Assembly: GCA_044227605.1 (NCBI GenBank)
Contig: JBGAWJ010000009.1
Location: 1 to 26,441 of the forward strand
Reading direction: 5' to 3'
Source of the DNA: JAEUKQ01 sp044227605
Lineage (GTDB): Bacteria > Pseudomonadota > Alphaproteobacteria > JAEUKQ01
DNA length: 26,441 bases
In this document: positions 23,717 through 26,441 of the stretch, piece after piece
Position numbering within the stretch: the first letter of the stretch is position 1
How the letters are laid out: every line of letters starts with the position of its first letter
Translations under genes and position numbers: made by a program
Notes under the pieces: model-generated
Seen by the model: the letters and a program-made list of their open reading frames with translations, nothing else
Told to the model about the DNA's origin: nothing
Database searches by the model: none

Positions 23717-25117
23717 GTGAAAGCTCTGAACCCGGTCATTATATCTGGGAAGGAAGTTCTTCCTCTGATTGAGGGGGGGAAGGGTATTTCTGTATCAAAT
23801 GGGGAAAGTTCAGGGGCATGGGCAGCCTCGGGAGGGGTTGGCACATTTTCCGGGGTCAATGCTGATTCCTATGATGAAAAAGGCCAATTAATACCCCAGA
23901 TATATCATGGTAAGACCCGGCGGGAACGCCACGAAGAATTGATAGCTTTCGCGATCAAGGGCGGAATCCAACAGGCGCGTGTGGCCCATGAAATGGGAGG
24001 TGGCAAGGGTCGGATCCATATGAATGTTTTGTGGGAAATGGCCGCAGCTGAAAAAATATTACATGGGGTATTGGAAGGTGTTAAGGGGTTGATCCATGGG
24101 GTTACCTGCGGTGCTGGCATGCCCTATAAAATTGCAGAAATTTGCTCGGGCTATGGTGTTTATTATTACCCTATTATCTCTTCTGCGCGGGCCTTTCGCG
24201 CCTTATGGAAACGTGCCTATCATAAGTTTCGCGATAAATTGGGTGCTGTTGTCTATGAAGACCCTTGGCTTGCAGGTGGCCATAACGGCCTTTCCAATAA
24301 TGAGGATCCCTTAAAACCCCAAGACCCTTATCCGCGGGTGGTAGAGTTGCGCCGCTTAATGCGGGAAGAATGCGGGTTGGGGGATACGGTCATTGTGATG
24401 GCTGGGGGGGTTTGGTGCCTAAGGGAGTGGGGGAAATGGATTGATAATCCTGACCTAGGTCCGGTCGCTTTCCAGTTTGGTACCAGGCCGTTATTAACCG
24501 TTGAAAGCCCTATTTCTGAAGTCTGGAAAGATAGGTTATTACATTTGAAAAAAGGCGATGTTTCCCTCAATAGGTTTAGCCCAACGGGATTTTATTCTTC
24601 GGCGGTTATCAACCCGTTCTTGGAAGATCTGCAGGCAAGGTCAGAAAGGCAGATTGCCTATAGCTTAGATCCAGTTGGGGAACATCAAACAGCTTTTGCG
24701 ATTGGTGTGCGTGGCAGGATCGTTTATGTAACCGGTCCCGATAGAAAACGGGCCGAAGCCTGGATCAACCAAGGACATGCGGAAGTGCTGCGTACGCCGG
24801 ATTCAACACTGGTTTTTGTAACGCCAACTAAAGCCAATGAAATCCGGACGGATCAAATCAATTGTATGGGATGCCTAAGTGCCTGTGCCTTTTCCAATTG
24901 GGCACAGAATGAAGAAGGAACCACGGGTAAAAAAGCCGATCCGCGTTCTTTTTGTATCCAAAAAACCTTACAAGAAATCAGCCATTCAAATGATATTGAA
25001 AACCAGCTTATGTTTGCAGGGCATAATGCTTACCGCTTTGCTAGCGATCCTTTTTATAAAAATGGATTTATCCCAACAGTCAAACAATTGGTGGAACGTC
25101 TTTTAACAGGGGAATAA
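23717..25117 (+). CDS. Nitronate monooxygenase/2-nitropropane dioxygenase-like flavoprotein (long form)
   Basis: A 466-residue cytoplasmic protein with the FMN-binding TIM-barrel fold of the NMO/PfaD group. Landmarks are GIQQARVAHEMGGGKGRIHMNV, GVTCGAGMPYKIAEI, the LAGGHNG loop with His189 (equivalent to the GGHxG motif of NMOs), and the late VIVMAGGVW...FQFGTRPLLTVESP phosphate-binding region. It is about 100 residues longer than classical NMOs. The extra C-terminal part carries a cysteine cluster C-x2-C-x3-C (383, 386, 390) plus Cys413 in DPRSFCIQKTLQ, which could bind Fe-S or zinc. The substrate is unknown; true nitronate oxidation should not be assumed. GTG 23717 has AGAGG upstream. The stop touches the next ATG (taa-atg), so it is translated together with the ferritin-like protein. 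Confidence 0.8.
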   Translation: MKALNPVIISGKEVLPLIEGGKGISVSNGESSGAWAASGGVGTFSGVNADSYDEKGQLIPQIYHGKTRRERHEELIAFAIKGGIQQARVAHEMGGGKGRIHMNVLWEMAAAEKILHGVLEGVKGLIHGVTCGAGMPYKIAEICSGYGVYYYPIISSARAFRALWKRAYHKFRDKLGAVVYEDPWLAGGHNGLSNNEDPLKPQDPYPRVVELRRLMREECGLGDTVIVMAGGVWCLREWGKWIDNPDLGPVAFQFGTRPLLTVESPISEVWKDRLLHLKKGDVSLNRFSPTGFYSSAVINPFLEDLQARSERQIAYSLDPVGEHQTAFAIGVRGRIVYVTGPDRKRAEAWINQGHAEVLRTPDSTLVFVTPTKANEIRTDQINCMGCLSACAFSNWAQNEEGTTGKKADPRSFCIQKTLQEISHSNDIENQLMFAGHNAYRFASDPFYKNGFIPTVKQLVERLLTGE

Positions 25118-25555
25118 ATGACCATTCAAAAGAATAAGTTGCCCATGGAAGAACAAATTCCTGCGATATTGCAACGGATCTTTGAAAAGATTAGTCAGCA
25201 ATATCAAGAATTAATATGCTTTGCTGATAAGGCTGATGGTTTGGGATATAATGATCTGGCGGCCGTTTTGCGCTCCATGGCAGATAAGAAAAAAGAACAA
25301 TCCGGCTATTGCCTAACATTTTTATATCCCTGGCTGGCAGAGGAGGATCAAGAATCATTGTCCCCCGAAAGCATCATCCGTAAAATTCTGGGGGTTTTAC
25401 AGCATCAAGCAACGGGGAAAGAGTTTTCCCATCAAATATCCAATATAGTACCATCGCAGGGCTTGGACACCCTTAAAAGCTTCTTTGCCAATCTTGAAGC
25501 AACGGAACAATTTCATCGCCAGCGTTTACAAAAGGTTCTTGCTACCCTTAATTAA
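25118..25555 (+). CDS. Small ferritin-like/rubrerythrin-like helical protein, ligands degenerate
   Basis: A 145-residue, wholly helical cytoplasmic protein. The first helix pair (IFEKISQQYQELICFADKADGLGYNDLAAVLRSMADKKKEQSGYCL) follows the layout of rubrerythrin helix A-loop-helix B, where an E-x2-H motif is expected. Here those positions read ADKKKEQSGYC, so the diiron ligands appear lost. A later EQFH (130-133) could be a remnant of the second pair. I therefore infer a ferritin-like fold without a normal diiron site. The ATG at 25118 directly follows the TAA of the NMO-like gene and has AGGGGA 5 bases upstream. The tight pairing suggests it is a partner or stabiliser of the flavoprotein. It could also be an unrelated four-helix protein. 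Confidence 0.6.
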   Translation: MTIQKNKLPMEEQIPAILQRIFEKISQQYQELICFADKADGLGYNDLAAVLRSMADKKKEQSGYCLTFLYPWLAEEDQESLSPESIIRKILGVLQHQATGKEFSHQISNIVPSQGLDTLKSFFANLEATEQFHRQRLQKVLATLN

Positions 25556-25594
25556 CTTGCTAGTTTGGGGTATGTTTCCAAGTCAGAAGGCTTT

Positions 25595-25633
25595 GGGGGG
25601 GCCTATAAGAAGGATTAGACCTGGCATCCCCCC
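25595..25633. terminator. GC-rich hairpin between convergent genes
   Basis: A run of G at 25595-25600 pairs with CCCCCC at 25628-25633, and GCC (25601-25603) with GGC (25623-25625), leaving a 2-base bulge. It lies 40 bases after the end of the long plus-strand operon and just before the end of the minus-strand gene. No T-run follows, so termination could be factor-dependent. Confidence 0.4.
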
Positions 25634-25654
25634 TAGCACAATTAGGGCTTTTGC

Positions 25655-26441
25655 CTAATTCGATGATAATTCAAAAACCCCTTCTTTGATTGAAGTTTTT
25701 GCCTGGATGTTGTCAAACCTACCGTGCAGGCATAGCGAAAGGATTTGGATCCTACGGTTGACTTCTTCAACGGATATAATTGGAAAATTACTGGCCCTGA
25801 CTTTTGGGCTTAGCGGCCCCTCTGGCATCGCATATTTTGTATTTTTCTTTAATCGTTGATCAACAGCGATCATTTTTGCTTTTAAATAACTGAAAGAAAA
25901 CAAACGGCGATTGCGGATATTGGATGATAAATCATCAAGTACTTGAACAATTTCCTCGCTGGCAAACTTATTTTCTGTATTTGCCACATTAATGCTTCTC
26001 AGTTTAGCCCGTGCTTCTTTTACTTGCGGGTCAAGGTTGGTAATCTGTTCCCCTGCTAGCAATTGATTAGTCAGATCTTGCACTTGTTTTAAACTAGTGG
26101 CCTGCAAACTGAGGTTATTGGGAAGCTGGGCATCAAGACCTTCGGAGCCAATCGGACAATAAGCAATCATTTCAATTCCGAGCAAGCTGCCTTCAACAGC
26201 GGTTGTACAACCGTTATGTATCAATAATTTACAAGCTTTTAGCCAGGGTAGGACATTGCCTTCCCTAATCACCACAATATTGGGAAAAAGCTTGGCAATT
26301 TCTTGCCAAGGCCCATAACTTTCCGAAGGATGGGGCCTTAAAACAATTTTATGTCGAGGAAAATGTTCCGCCATAAATTTTAAAAGCTCTAAAAAATGGC
26401 TGAATAAGGCATGCCGATGGACTGCAAGATCTGGGTTATAC
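25655..26441 (-). CDS. Surface-carbohydrate biosynthesis protein, GT-B/epimerase-like (3' part; start beyond the window)
   Basis: The frame stays open through the end of the window (upstream residues read YNPDLAVHRHALFSHFLELLKF), so the gene starts outside and an internal ATG at 26374 is not its start. The visible 262 residues contain VLRPHPSES, then NIVVIREGNVLPWLKACKLLIHNGCTTAVEGSLLGIEMIAYCPIG. This is the sugar-nucleotide-binding C-terminal half of proteins annotated as surface-carbohydrate or capsule biosynthesis proteins, with a fold like UDP-GlcNAc 2-epimerase or CDP-glycerol transferases. The HNGCTTAVE segment is characteristic. A tail of about 100 charged helical residues follows. It suggests a cell-surface polysaccharide locus to the right of the window. 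Exact substrate unknown. Confidence 0.8.
   Translation of the reverse strand, partial: YNPDLAVHRHALFSHFLELLKFMAEHFPRHKIVLRPHPSESYGPWQEIAKLFPNIVVIREGNVLPWLKACKLLIHNGCTTAVEGSLLGIEMIAYCPIGSEGLDAQLPNNLSLQATSLKQVQDLTNQLLAGEQITNLDPQVKEARAKLRSINVANTENKFASEEIVQVLDDLSSNIRNRRLFSFSYLKAKMIAVDQRLKKNTKYAMPEGPLSPKVRASNFPIISVEEVNRRIQILSLCLHGRFDNIQAKTSIKEGVFELSSN

Noticed and set aside
1..26441. CRISPR array, insertion sequence, prophage or toxin-antitoxin pair
   Set aside because: No regularly spaced repeats, no transposase or integrase-like frame, no terminal inverted repeats with target duplication, and no recognisable TA pair. The window reads as stable chromosomal core with a few orphans.

Overview
The window is chromosomal sequence from an alphaproteobacterium. 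Four observations support this: an alphaproteobacterial-type IF-2 N-terminus, a DUF2125 protein, a homospermidine synthase, and a PHB-type acetoacetyl-CoA reductase. The DNA leans towards AT for this class. There is no ylxR between nusA and infB. Together these point to an AT-leaning or reduced lineage (Rhodospirillales-like, Holosporales-like or an uncultured group). The rank below class is my inference.

Layout. (1) 1-2102, plus strand: the 3' part of phaB, then an exported 454-residue orphan protein. (2) 2149-5942, mostly minus strand: a cyclopropane-fatty-acid synthase interrupted by an in-frame amber codon, a small plus-strand orphan with its own terminator, and a minus-strand sensor cluster. 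That cluster is a stand-alone GyrI/effector-binding protein, an AraC-type regulator with a GyrI-like domain, and a translationally coupled protein resembling the DNA-binding part of MGMT/alkyltransferase-like proteins. (3) 6181-8416: a small lipoprotein, a two-TM protein of unknown function and a glutathione S-transferase. (4) 8761-13737: hisC, homospermidine synthase, a DUF2125 protein (minus strand) and an EamA/DMT permease. (5) 14065-25555, all plus strand: a putative leader with an intrinsic-terminator-like hairpin, then rimP-nusA-infB-rbfA-truB-rpsO-pnp. This is the conserved translation/RNA-turnover operon. It continues with short gaps into a glycerophosphodiester phosphodiesterase, a nitronate-monooxygenase-like flavoprotein and a small ferritin-like helical protein. 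(6) 25655-26441, minus strand: the 3' part of a surface-carbohydrate biosynthesis protein.

Most of the window is ordinary core genome. The parts most worth a second look are the AraC/GyrI plus MGMT-like cluster (a possible split, Ada-like arrangement), the flavoprotein plus ferritin-like pair at the end of the pnp operon, the rimP leader hairpin, the missing ylxR, and the amber-interrupted cfa gene. I saw no tRNA, rRNA, CRISPR array, insertion sequence or phage gene.
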